Program-made: the position numbers and the translations under genes
Source: Labrenzia sp. R4_2
Lineage (GTDB): Bacteria; Pseudomonadota; Alphaproteobacteria; Rhizobiales; Stappiaceae
Reading direction: 5' to 3'
Assembly (NCBI RefSeq): GCF_017743865.1
Contig: NZ_JAGHRJ010000001.1
Coordinates: 496,001-560,000, forward strand
Length of the DNA: 64,000 bases
Part shown: positions 34,459 through 42,794 of the stretch, piece by piece
Layout of the letters: each line of letters starts with the position of its first letter
Position numbering within the stretch: the first letter of the stretch is position 1
Notes under the pieces: generated by a model
The model's database searches: none
Told to the model about the DNA's origin: nothing
The model's input: only the letters and a program-made list of their open reading frames with translations

Positions 34459-35814
34459 ATGGATCCGTCCGGCGAACGGTTCTCAAGCGCAAGTGCTGAC
34501 CTTGAAACGTTGGTCGCGCTGTTAAAGACGCACGACATTTTTGCCTCCATGGACGAGCAGCACCTGCGAAACATTGCAGCTGCCTGTCCAATTGAAGATG
34601 CCGCCGCCGGGACGGTTCTGTTTCGCCAGGGCGATCCGGGGTCTTTTGCCTATCTTCTGGTGTCCGGTGAATTGTCCGTGGATGTCGACACGCCGCATGG
34701 CGACGTCACCCTGGCGGTGCTGACAGCACCGGACATGGTCGGTGAGATTTCCGTTTTCGCCCGCAGTCCCCGGACCGCGACCGTTCGTGCCCGCAGTGCG
34801 GTGCAGCTTCTGAGACTGGACCGCGATGTTGTCCGCGGTCTCTTGATCGATCATCCAGATGCCATCTTGACCATCATCGGTGCCCTCGGAAGCCGCCTTC
34901 AGGGGATGAACGGAGCAATTGCCACCTTGACCCAGGCCGCAGAAGCGCTCAGCAACGACGCGTTTCAACCCGGCATGCTGGAAACCTTGAAGGCGGAGGC
35001 GGGTCGGTTCGGGCAGTTCGCCCATGTCTTCGACAAGATGGCGGGCGAGATCCGGGAAAAAAGCGCGCAGCGCGAAGAAATGCGCATGGCGGCCAAGGTG
35101 CAGGGCTCCTTTCTGCCGTCCGGCATCGACCCGGGTGCATTTGGAGAAACATTTGACATCGCCGCATCCATGATCCCGGCCAAGGACGTTGGCGGGGATT
35201 TTTATGACTACTTCATGGTCGGAGACGGCAACCTTGGCTTTGCCATTGGCGATGTCTGCGGAAAAGGCATGCCGGCTGCCATGTTCATGAGCGTCTCGCG
35301 GATGATCCTGAAAACGCTTGCACTGGAAGGCCATCCACCAGGCACCGTGATCAGCCGTTTGAACGATGTGCTTGCCGACGACAATCCCGAATGTATGTTC
35401 GTGACGCTGTTTTACGGATGCCTTGATCTGAAAACCGGCACACTGTCCTATTCCAGCGCCGGACACGAAGACGTCTATTGGCTCGGCAATTGCGGGAACT
35501 GTGAGCGGGTCGAAAGCCTCGGACCGATCGCGGGTGTTTTTGAAAAAACGGACTATCCAACCCGAACGCGCCAGATCGTTCCCGGCGATGGTGTGCTGCT
35601 GGTGACCGACGGGGTGACGGAAGCCCTCAATCCGAACGGGGAGCTTTATGGTCACGACCGGCTGAACCGCTTTCTTGAAACCTCAAAAAATGCGAGCGCA
35701 ACAGGGTGGATCGAGACTTTAAACGCAGAAGTTTCAAGGTTTGCCGCCGAGGCAGCCCAATCCGACGACATCACCTGTCTTGCGATGATCTTTCAAGGAT
35801 CTGAACCTGGGTGA
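34459..35814 (+). CDS. cyclic-nucleotide-binding SpoIIE/PP2C phosphatase
   Basis: 451-aa cytoplasmic signalling protein. A cNMP-binding (CAP_ED) domain (about 20-140: GTVLFRQGDPGSFAYLLVSGEL, VGEISVFARSPRTATVRA) is followed by a helical linker (140-220) and a SpoIIE/RsbU-type Ser/Thr phosphatase (about 225-445) with metal-binding DVGGDFYDYF, IGDVCGKGMPAA, LLVTDGVTE and SDDITCLAM. These usually dephosphorylate an anti-anti-sigma (STAS) protein; none is adjacent. ATG 34459 follows AAAGG; the upstream frame overlaps little and lacks a ribosome site. Confidence 0.92.
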   Translation: MDPSGERFSSASADLETLVALLKTHDIFASMDEQHLRNIAAACPIEDAAAGTVLFRQGDPGSFAYLLVSGELSVDVDTPHGDVTLAVLTAPDMVGEISVFARSPRTATVRARSAVQLLRLDRDVVRGLLIDHPDAILTIIGALGSRLQGMNGAIATLTQAAEALSNDAFQPGMLETLKAEAGRFGQFAHVFDKMAGEIREKSAQREEMRMAAKVQGSFLPSGIDPGAFGETFDIAASMIPAKDVGGDFYDYFMVGDGNLGFAIGDVCGKGMPAAMFMSVSRMILKTLALEGHPPGTVISRLNDVLADDNPECMFVTLFYGCLDLKTGTLSYSSAGHEDVYWLGNCGNCERVESLGPIAGVFEKTDYPTRTRQIVPGDGVLLVTDGVTEALNPNGELYGHDRLNRFLETSKNASATGWIETLNAEVSRFAAEAAQSDDITCLAMIFQGSEPG

Positions 35815-35818
35815 TTGG

Positions 35819-36322
35819 TCAGCGCCGCTTGCCGAAGGCGGGTTTGCCGGAGCTGGCCGGCCGGGTGCGCCGCACCTGCTGCTGCTGGGCGCGTTTGGCA
35901 TCATCCATCATGTGCTGGCGGGTGAAAAAATTGTCAGGGCTGTCATGCAACAGGTCAATTTCGGACTTCAGCGCCTCTTCGGAGGTTTTCAGCGTCTGGG
36001 CACGCTGAGCCCCGACAATGCGTTTTTCGCTGATGAATTGAACACCCATCTTCAGCCCGTCTTCCCAGCGCTTTTCGCAAGTGACCTCGAAGTTCTCCAG
36101 GTCAATCTGCAGCTCGAATTGTGGCGGCGCCATAAAGGCGGTCTCGAACTGCAACATCGCTCCGCCATCGGAGAGATTGCGCACGATGCAGGGGAAGGAC
36201 CTAAGGCCACCTTGGAAAATGATCTTGCCTTTTTTCAAGACGCGCGTCCGCCGCGGGCGGTCGTCTGCCGTCCGGGCTTCCTGGCCGCTCACTGGCGCCT
36301 GTTCCTGTTTGTCTTCGGACAT
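35819..36322 (-). CDS. PilZ domain protein
   Basis: 167-aa protein with an N-terminal disordered acidic tail, a PilZ domain (about 25-110) with the c-di-GMP-binding pattern RPRRTR followed by CIVRNLSDGGAML, and a helical C-terminal tail rich in Gln/Arg. It is a candidate c-di-GMP effector in a window that also encodes an EIIC-EAL and a GGDEF-EAL protein. ATG 36322 is used; ATG 36370 would add 16 residues without a better ribosome site. It ends 4 bases from the convergent SpoIIE gene. Confidence 0.85.
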   Translation of the reverse strand: MSEDKQEQAPVSGQEARTADDRPRRTRVLKKGKIIFQGGLRSFPCIVRNLSDGGAMLQFETAFMAPPQFELQIDLENFEVTCEKRWEDGLKMGVQFISEKRIVGAQRAQTLKTSEEALKSEIDLLHDSPDNFFTRQHMMDDAKRAQQQQVRRTRPASSGKPAFGKRR

Positions 36323-36740
36323 GACTGTTTGAACCGGTACTTCAAGGATCACATGCACATCGCCGATCATACTATTAATGAATGCTTTCCAATCGGTGAA
36401 TCAGCCGAATGCTGCCAAGATGATTGCACTGAAGCCGCGGAAATTCCCTGGAGCCCCACCGCGGAAAAAAGAGACAGATTTTATTATTGGCCGGAATCGT
36501 GGAATGCCATTCCTTGAATTGATTACCGCCCATTCTCTATCTCTAACGCATCACAAACGGGCATGAATTGAAAAATTTCAATATGTTGCCTGACATGGCT
36601 TGCAAGGTCGAACACGTCCGAAATGGAGGATTGATCCACTCCATTTCGCGTGTCGGCAGTTTAATGGCATTTCCGGAAAATCGTCTGGACTGAGCCATCA
36701 GACAGAGTCACGGTAAACCGGTTTTGGGAAAACAACGGTT
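36323..36740. other. gap before cysD
   Basis: About 400 bases between divergent genes with no supported coding frame. It should hold the promoters of the PilZ gene and of cysD-cysNC. Short AT-rich patches lie near 36480-36600. No riboswitch or clear CysB-type site was recognised. Confidence 0.4.
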
Positions 36741-37670
36741 ATGAACATAATGTCGGCAGACCTGACGCCAGAACGCCTGAGCAATTTGCGGCGGTTGGAG
36801 GCTGAGAGCATCCACATCATCCGGGAGGTTGCGGCGGAGTTTTCCAACCCGGTGATGCTCTATTCCATCGGCAAGGACAGTGGCGTCATGCTGCACCTGG
36901 CGATGAAGGCGTTTTATCCTTCGAAACCGCCGTTTCCGCTGCTTCACGTGGACACCACCTGGAAGTTCCGCGACATGATCACTTTCCGGGACGAGACGGC
37001 CAAGCAGCTCGGTCTGGAGCTTCTGGTGCACACGAACCAGGAAGGCGTGGAGAAGGGCATCAACCCGTTCGATCACGGCTCTTCGGTACACACGCACATC
37101 ATGAAGACCGAGGCGCTCAAACAAGCGCTCGACAAGTATGGTTTTGACGCAGCCTTTGGCGGCGCGCGGCGCGATGAGGAAAAGTCCCGTGCCAAGGAAC
37201 GGGTGTTCTCGTTCCGCAATTCCTCTCACGGCTGGGATCCGAAGAACCAGCGGCCCGAGCTGTGGAACTTGTACAATGCCCGGGTCGCCAAGGGCGAGAG
37301 CATCCGCGCCTTTCCGCTCTCCAACTGGACCGAGCTCGACATCTGGCAATACATCCTGACGGAAAACATCCCGATGGTGCCGCTCTACCTTGCCGCCAAG
37401 CGCCCGGTGGTTGAACGCGACGGCATGCTGATCATGGTCGACGATGAGCGGATGACCTTGCAGCCCGGCGAGGTTGTTCAGGAAAAGATGATCCGCTTCC
37501 GCACCCTCGGCTGTTACCCGCTGACGGGCGCGATTGAATCGGATGCCACGACCTTGCCCGACATTGTCAAGGAAATGCTGATTGCCCGCACGTCCGAGCG
37601 CCAGGGCCGCCTGATCGACAAGGACGAAAGCGCCTCGATGGAAAAGAAAAAGCGTGAGGGGTATTTCTGA
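36741..37670 (+). CDS. cysD: sulfate adenylyltransferase subunit 2
   Basis: 309-aa ATP-PPi-loop enzyme that adenylates sulfate to APS together with CysN. The PP-loop [10 protein letters not shown] starts at residue 41. [21 protein letters not shown] and [12 protein letters not shown] follow as in CysD proteins. It overlaps the start of cysNC by ATGA, so the two subunits are co-translated. Start taken as ATG 36741 (ATG 36750 possible). First step of assimilatory sulfate activation. Confidence 0.97.
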   Translation: MNIMSADLTPERLSNLRRLEAESIHIIREVAAEFSNPVMLYSIGKDSGVMLHLAMKAFYPSKPPFPLLHVDTTWKFRDMITFRDETAKQLGLELLVHTNQEGVEKGINPFDHGSSVHTHIMKTEALKQALDKYGFDAAFGGARRDEEKSRAKERVFSFRNSSHGWDPKNQRPELWNLYNARVAKGESIRAFPLSNWTELDIWQYILTENIPMVPLYLAAKRPVVERDGMLIMVDDERMTLQPGEVVQEKMIRFRTLGCYPLTGAIESDATTLPDIVKEMLIARTSERQGRLIDKDESASMEKKKREGYF

Positions 37671-39604
37671 TGAGCGTTCTTGAAGACACCCTGACCAGTT
37701 CCGAAGCTGTTGCCGCCTATGTGGCTGCCCAGGAGCAAAAGGACCAGCTGCGGTTCCTGACCTGCGGCTCGGTGGATGACGGCAAGTCGACCCTGATCGG
37801 CCGTCTGCTCTATGACACCAAGCTGATCTTCGAGGACCAGCTGGCAGCCCTTGAGCGGGATTCGAAGAAACACGGCACGGTCGGCGAAGACATCGATCTG
37901 GCGCTTCTGGTCGACGGGCTGGAAGCGGAACGCGAGCAGGGCATCACCATTGATGTGGCCTACCGCTTCTTTGCCACCGACAAGCGCAAGTTCATCGTCG
38001 CCGACACACCGGGCCACGAGCAATACACCCGCAACATGGCAACCGGCGCCTCAACCGCCGATCTTGCCGTGCTTCTCGTCGATGCCCGCCATGGCCTGCA
38101 GGTCCAGACCCGCCGCCACGCCTTCATTGCCTCGCTGCTCGGCATCCGCCATGTGGTGCTGGCGGTGAACAAGATCGATCTCGTTGATTACTCAGAAGAG
38201 CGCTTTGACGAAATCCGGAAGGATTTTGAAACCTTTGCCAGCGGCTTTGACTTTGAAAGCCTTCAGGCGATCCCGATGTCCGCCCGCTTTGGCGACAATG
38301 TGACGGCCAGGGGCGGGAACATGGACTGGTTCACCGGCCCAACGCTTCTGGAACATCTGGAAACGGTCGAGGTGGGCGAGCACGAGCTGGACGCCCCGTT
38401 CCGCTTCCCCGTGCAATGGGTGAACCGGCCAAACCTCGACTTCCGTGGCTATTCGGGAACGATCGCCAGCGGCCGGGTGGCCGTCGGGGATGAGATCGTC
38501 GTAGCAGGCCCTGCCAAAACCAGCACCATCAAGCAGATCATCGCGCCGGCCGGCGAGGTGGAGGAGGCCCGTGCGGGCGAAGCCGTTACGCTGACCCTCC
38601 AGGACGAGATCGACATCTCGCGCGGCGATCTTTTGGCAACGCCGTCTGCCCGTCCGGATGTCGCGGACCAAATGGCGGCGCACCTCATCTGGATGTCGGA
38701 AGATGCGCTGCTGCCGGGCCGCTCCTATCTCCTGAAGATTGGTGCGAAGACGGTCAATGCGACGGTCACGGAGATCAAGCACAAGATCAACGTCAATACG
38801 TTCGAGCATGTGGCCGGCAAGACGCTGGATCTGAATGAGATCGCCTTCTGCAACTTGAGCCTTTCCTCTGACGTTGCCTTTGACCCGTACGAGGCCAACC
38901 GGACGACCGGGTCGTTCATCCTGATCGACCGGATGACCAACCAGACGGTTGGAGCGGGCATGGTGTGGTTTGCGCTGCGCCGGGCAACCAACATCCATTG
39001 GCAGGCACTCGATGTCGACCGCAAAGCACGGGCCGACAAGATGGGCCAGCAACCGGCGGTGTTGTGGTTCACCGGGCTGTCAGGCTCCGGCAAGTCGACC
39101 ATTGCCTCACTGGTTGAAAAGCGCCTGCATGCGGAAGGCCGGCACACCTATACGCTCGACGGCGACAACGTCCGTCACGGGCTCAACCGGGATCTTGGCT
39201 TTACCGATGCGGACCGGGTGGAGAACATCCGCCGGGTGGGCGAGGTTGCCAAGCTCATGGCCGACGCCGGGTTGATCACACTGGTTTCCTTCATCTCGCC
39301 GTTCCGCTCCGAGCGGCGGATGGCACGGGACCTGATGGGCGAGGGCGAGTTCATCGAGGTGTTTGTCGACACGCCGATCGAGGAGTGCAAGAAGCGCGAT
39401 CCGAAGGGGCTATATGCCAAGGCGGAAGCGGGCGAGATCAAGAACTTCACCGGCATCGACAGCCCGTATGAAGCCCCGGAGAACCCGGAAATCCGCATCC
39501 ACAACGTCGGCCGCCCGGCGGAAGAGGTGGCGGATGAGATCGTTGCTTACTTGCGTGCGCGCGGCTTCCTGAGTGTTCTCGGCATGGATGGTGACGGGAT
39601 TTAG
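37670..39604 (+). CDS. cysNC: bifunctional sulfate adenylyltransferase subunit 1 / APS kinase
   Basis: 644-aa fusion. Residues 25-450 are the CysN GTPase (G1 GSVDDGKST at 33-41, [24 protein letters not shown]) that drives APS formation; residues about 460-635 are APS kinase (P-loop GLSGSGKST near 468, [24 protein letters not shown]) that makes PAPS. The fusion is common in alphaproteobacteria. It forms a two-gene operon with cysD; the downstream palindrome cluster may end the transcript. Confidence 0.97.
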   Translation: MSVLEDTLTSSEAVAAYVAAQEQKDQLRFLTCGSVDDGKSTLIGRLLYDTKLIFEDQLAALERDSKKHGTVGEDIDLALLVDGLEAEREQGITIDVAYRFFATDKRKFIVADTPGHEQYTRNMATGASTADLAVLLVDARHGLQVQTRRHAFIASLLGIRHVVLAVNKIDLVDYSEERFDEIRKDFETFASGFDFESLQAIPMSARFGDNVTARGGNMDWFTGPTLLEHLETVEVGEHELDAPFRFPVQWVNRPNLDFRGYSGTIASGRVAVGDEIVVAGPAKTSTIKQIIAPAGEVEEARAGEAVTLTLQDEIDISRGDLLATPSARPDVADQMAAHLIWMSEDALLPGRSYLLKIGAKTVNATVTEIKHKINVNTFEHVAGKTLDLNEIAFCNLSLSSDVAFDPYEANRTTGSFILIDRMTNQTVGAGMVWFALRRATNIHWQALDVDRKARADKMGQQPAVLWFTGLSGSGKSTIASLVEKRLHAEGRHTYTLDGDNVRHGLNRDLGFTDADRVENIRRVGEVAKLMADAGLITLVSFISPFRSERRMARDLMGEGEFIEVFVDTPIEECKKRDPKGLYAKAEAGEIKNFTGIDSPYEAPENPEIRIHNVGRPAEEVADEIVAYLRARGFLSVLGMDGDGI

Positions 39605-39641
39605 GGGCGATCTGACCTACTGCTCTGTCCATCACGACGGA

Positions 39642-39764
39642 CCCCGGATCAGGTCCGGGGCGGCGCGGAGAAATACAGCGCTTTATTTAATGCCGTCCCG
39701 GACTTGATCCGGGACCGATCTCCCCACAGAAATAACTCCGCAGTCCCGGCCTCCGAGCCGGGAC
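39642..39764. repeat. three GC-rich palindromes downstream of cysNC
   Basis: CCCCGGA-tcagg-TCCGGGG (39642-39660), GTCCCGGA-cttga-TCCGGGAC (39695-39715) and GTCCCGGC-ctccga-GCCGGGAC (39743-39764) fill the gap between convergent genes. Compensatory changes keep each stem paired (A-T or C-G at the inner position), so structure rather than sequence is conserved. Confidence 0.85.
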
Positions 39765-39781
39765 CTGCATCTTAATTGAAA

Positions 39782-40258
39782 TCAGCCAGCAGCCACGGGT
39801 GGCTGACACACGTCCACCCACTCGGCGCTCGTGATCTCGACCATCCGGTCCGGCGCAATGCGGACAGCTGCATTGGTCGCGCCTGCGGCTGGAATGACAA
39901 CGTCAAACGCTTTCAGCGAGACATCGCAGTACACCTTCAGCGGTGCGGGCAGGCCGAACGGGCAGACGCCGCCGACTGGATGGCTGGTGATCTCGACCAC
40001 TTCCTCGGCGCTGAGCATCTTCGCCTTGCCGCCGAAGGCCGCCTTGGCCTTTTTGTTGTCAAGCCGCGCATCGCCGCGGGCAACCAGCAAGAACACCTCA
40101 TCCTTGACCCTGAACGAGAGCGTTTTGGCGATCTGACCCGGCTCTACGCCATGCGCAGCTGCCGCCAGATCAACTGTCGCGCTGCTGTCCTCCGTGACCA
40201 GAACCTCAAGATCCGGGGCGGCCTCAGCCAAATGGGCACGGACAGATTCAAGCGACAT
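39782..40258 (-). CDS. YbaK/EbsC aminoacyl-tRNA deacylase
   Basis: 158-aa single-domain trans-editing protein of the YbaK/ProX superfamily, which removes wrongly attached amino acids from tRNA. Motifs are IAKTLSFRVKDEVFLLVARGDARLD, then GGKAKMLSAEEV, HPVGGVCPFGL and the conserved Lys in DNKKAK. Length and pattern are typical. Stands alone, convergent with cysNC across a palindrome cluster. Confidence 0.92.
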   Translation of the reverse strand: MSLESVRAHLAEAAPDLEVLVTEDSSATVDLAAAAHGVEPGQIAKTLSFRVKDEVFLLVARGDARLDNKKAKAAFGGKAKMLSAEEVVEITSHPVGGVCPFGLPAPLKVYCDVSLKAFDVVIPAAGATNAAVRIAPDRMVEITSAEWVDVCQPPVAAG

Positions 40259-40496
40259 GCGAAGCCTTTCTCAAGAAGATGCGAAAATACAAACGAAGAT
40301 CAAAACTTTCCAATGTTGACATCAGTCCTACATTGTCTGTGTGTAAAGCTTCCAATCTTGTGGAGATTGTAAACAAAACGTTCACTATGTTTCCATAATT
40401 TGGACAGCGTCCTGTGGGAAGAAGGTTATCGTGACTGGTGGTTGTTATCCCGTGGCTATTAAGTGCCGGATGACTCTGAACAAATAGGATAAGCAA

Positions 40497-40685
40497 ATGG
40501 CAAAAGCCATGCCTGCTGCAACTGAAGAGCGTAGCCGCCGACAAGGTCCTGGCGCCGCACGCGGGCCTAATCCAGCCAGCGCGCCGGACGGCGTAGGCTT
40601 TCTTATTGTCAAGAACGGACTCTTTTGGGGCTCGATCGCCCTCTCTGGTGCCGTTCTTTACGGTGCAGCCTCGATTTTTTTCTAA
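40497..40685 (+). CDS. small single-pass membrane protein, unknown
   Basis: 62-aa protein: 33 polar, Arg/Pro-rich residues, then one hydrophobic helix (about 35-60) running to the C-terminus. AGGA stands 7 bases before the ATG. A tail-anchored layout is unusual for such a small protein. No family recognised. It sits alone between the YbaK and MnmC-like genes after about 240 non-coding bases. Confidence 0.55.
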   Translation: MAKAMPAATEERSRRQGPGAARGPNPASAPDGVGFLIVKNGLFWGSIALSGAVLYGAASIFF

Positions 40686-40782
40686 CCGCAGCGCTGGACG
40701 GCGGCATCGCTAACTATTTTTGGACAGACAACGGTCTGCCGTAACGCGTGTCGCCAGACTAATCCCGATCTTCCGAGCTTTT

Positions 40783-41949
40783 TTATCGGCGGACAGTCTG
40801 GTCCGCATCCAGCCGGTTCAACCCAAAATGATGATCCGGGCGGAACGTCTCCGGCAACGGGAGGCGCGGCGAGCCCCCGGAAATCTCTGTAATCAGCGCT
40901 TCGGCGATCAAATGCGCTATTCCATAGGAAATCTTGAAGCCGCCCGTGGCCGCAAAGGTCCGCTCCCGGCCGGGCAGGGCGCCGACCAACGGGTCGCGCT
41001 TGTTGCATCGTGGCCGGATGCCGGCCCATTCGGTCAGCACCTCGCGCCCGTTCAAAGACGGACAGAATGCGGTGGCTCGCCGGATCAGATCTACCGAGCG
41101 GTCCGGGTCGACCTCGGTATCCTGCGCAGTCCGGTCTGACGTGCTGCCAATCGCGACGGTGCCATCGTCATGCGGAACCACATAGAGCCCGTCGCAATAG
41201 ATGGCTGGCCGGTTTTCGAGGCCGCGGCCGTCCATCAAGAGGGCCTGTCCTTTTTCCCCCCGTCCGATTGCCTCACCTGTGAGGGTTTCGATGAGATCAA
41301 AAGCACCATGCCCTCCCGCAATGACGAAATTCGTCGCATTGATCGTCTGCCCATCGCTCAGATGGACCGTATCCTTTTTCTCATCGAACCCGGAGACACG
41401 TGTTTCTTCCAATAAGAGGCCCTGTTTTGCCACGAAACTTGCCAATGCTTTTAAGTAAAGCCGTGGTGCAACCCGGGCTGCCAGCGTTTCAAAGACGATC
41501 CCATAAGGGGCGGCGTCCGCGCTCAGCCAATCCGAACGGCTGCCCTGCGGTTCAACAACATAGGAAAAACCGGTTTCCTCCGGATGCCAGCGCTGCTTGC
41601 TCTCCTCGGCGCGCTCCAGATGGTGGTCCAGTTTGTCCTGTGTTGTCAGCGGCAGGATCCGGCCCAGGCGCTTGTAGCCGCAGGTGACGCCAGAGAGCTG
41701 TTCCAGTTCTGCGATATGGCCGGAAAGGCCTAAAAGCGCCTGAAACTGGAACTCCTTCTTTGGATTCCAGCGGGCTGGCATGTGCGGCATCAATGCGCCA
41801 AGCAATCCGCCGCTGGCCCCTGCGCCAACATGACGGGTTTCCACGACAGCAACCTTCAAGCCAGCCTTGAGCCCTGCATAGGCTATCGACAGGCCGAAAA
41901 TACCGGCACCGGCAATTGCCAGGTCATATCGCTCTGAAGTGCTTGCCAC
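40783..41949 (-). CDS. FAD-dependent oxidoreductase, DAO family, MnmC C-domain-like
   Basis: 388-aa flavoprotein with an N-terminal AIAGAGIFGLSIAYAGLKAG FAD site, GASGGLLGALMPHMP (a block typical of the MnmC oxidase) and C-terminal AATGGFKISYGIAH. In E. coli the bifunctional MnmC joins this activity, which turns cmnm5s2U into nm5s2U in tRNA, to the MnmD methyltransferase. Here a separate MnmD gene is divergent, only 74 bases away, so the two are very probably the split equivalent. Starts at GTG with GGGGA upstream. Glycine-type amine oxidase remains an alternative. Confidence 0.8.
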   Translation of the reverse strand: MASTSERYDLAIAGAGIFGLSIAYAGLKAGLKVAVVETRHVGAGASGGLLGALMPHMPARWNPKKEFQFQALLGLSGHIAELEQLSGVTCGYKRLGRILPLTTQDKLDHHLERAEESKQRWHPEETGFSYVVEPQGSRSDWLSADAAPYGIVFETLAARVAPRLYLKALASFVAKQGLLLEETRVSGFDEKKDTVHLSDGQTINATNFVIAGGHGAFDLIETLTGEAIGRGEKGQALLMDGRGLENRPAIYCDGLYVVPHDDGTVAIGSTSDRTAQDTEVDPDRSVDLIRRATAFCPSLNGREVLTEWAGIRPRCNKRDPLVGALPGRERTFAATGGFKISYGIAHLIAEALITEISGGSPRLPLPETFRPDHHFGLNRLDADQTVRR

Positions 41950-42023
41950 ATTGGTCCCCGCGCTTGATCGGCTCTCTGGGCTCCCGTATGAGGAGCTGAG
42001 AATTAGGGGCTTGGTTTAGTGGC

Positions 42024-42788
42024 GTGACGGACGAAGAGCAAAGAAAAACCGCTGCGGCGTTTGGCCCGCCGGACCTTGAGTGGCTGGACGGGGATGTGCC
42101 GCGCGCCGAAGGGTTCGGAGATACCTATTTCTCAAAGGCCGGCGGGCTTGAAGAGACCCGGCATGTATTCCTGTCCGGCAATGGCCTGCCAGAGCGTTTT
42201 GAGGGGCGGGAGAACTTCACAATTGCCGAGTTCGGTTTTGGCACCGGTCTCAACTTCCTGGCGGCGGTTCAAGCGCTGGAGAGTGTCGCAAATCCGCCGG
42301 AGCTGACGTTCATCTCGTTTGAACTTCATCCCATGACCAGCGAACAGCTCCGCAGGGCGCTGGCCGCGTTCCCAGAGTTGACCGATCGGGCAGAAAAACT
42401 GACGGCGATTTGGTCTCCGCAGCCCGGCTGGAACATCCTGCAGCTCGGTCGGGTGAGGTTGGTCCTCGGCGTAGGGGATGCCCGCGTGTTGATCGCGGAG
42501 CTTCAAAACGTGCCCCAAGCGGTCAAACAAGTGGGCTTCGATGCCTTGCAAGTCGATGCTTGGTTTTTGGATGGGTTCAGTCCGGCAAAAAACCCGGAGC
42601 TCTGGGACGGAACGCTTCTTGAGGCTGCCGCAAACCTCACCGCCTCAGATGGGACGCTCGCGACTTACACGTCAGCGGGATGGGTGCGCCGGAACCTGCA
42701 AGCAGCGGGTTTCGAGATTGAAAAGGTCAAAGGTTACGCCGGTAAGCGCGAAATGGTGATCGGCCAGAAGGCGGCATTGTGCACTTGA
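42024..42788 (+). CDS. mnmD: tRNA (5-methylaminomethyl-2-thiouridine) methyltransferase, MnmD
   Basis: 254-aa SAM-dependent methyltransferase that makes mnm5s2U at the wobble position. MnmD hallmarks are AEFGFGTGLNF (SAM site, about 69-79) and DAWFLDGFSPAKNPELW near residue 180, with a closing GYAGKREMVIG. It corresponds to the N-terminal domain of bifunctional MnmC and is divergent from the MnmC-like oxidase gene. GTG start; the ribosome site is weak. Convergent at its 3' end with the large GGDEF-EAL gene, 6 bases apart. Confidence 0.92.
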   Translation: MTDEEQRKTAAAFGPPDLEWLDGDVPRAEGFGDTYFSKAGGLEETRHVFLSGNGLPERFEGRENFTIAEFGFGTGLNFLAAVQALESVANPPELTFISFELHPMTSEQLRRALAAFPELTDRAEKLTAIWSPQPGWNILQLGRVRLVLGVGDARVLIAELQNVPQAVKQVGFDALQVDAWFLDGFSPAKNPELWDGTLLEAAANLTASDGTLATYTSAGWVRRNLQAAGFEIEKVKGYAGKREMVIGQKAALCT

Positions 42789-42794
42789 ACCCGA

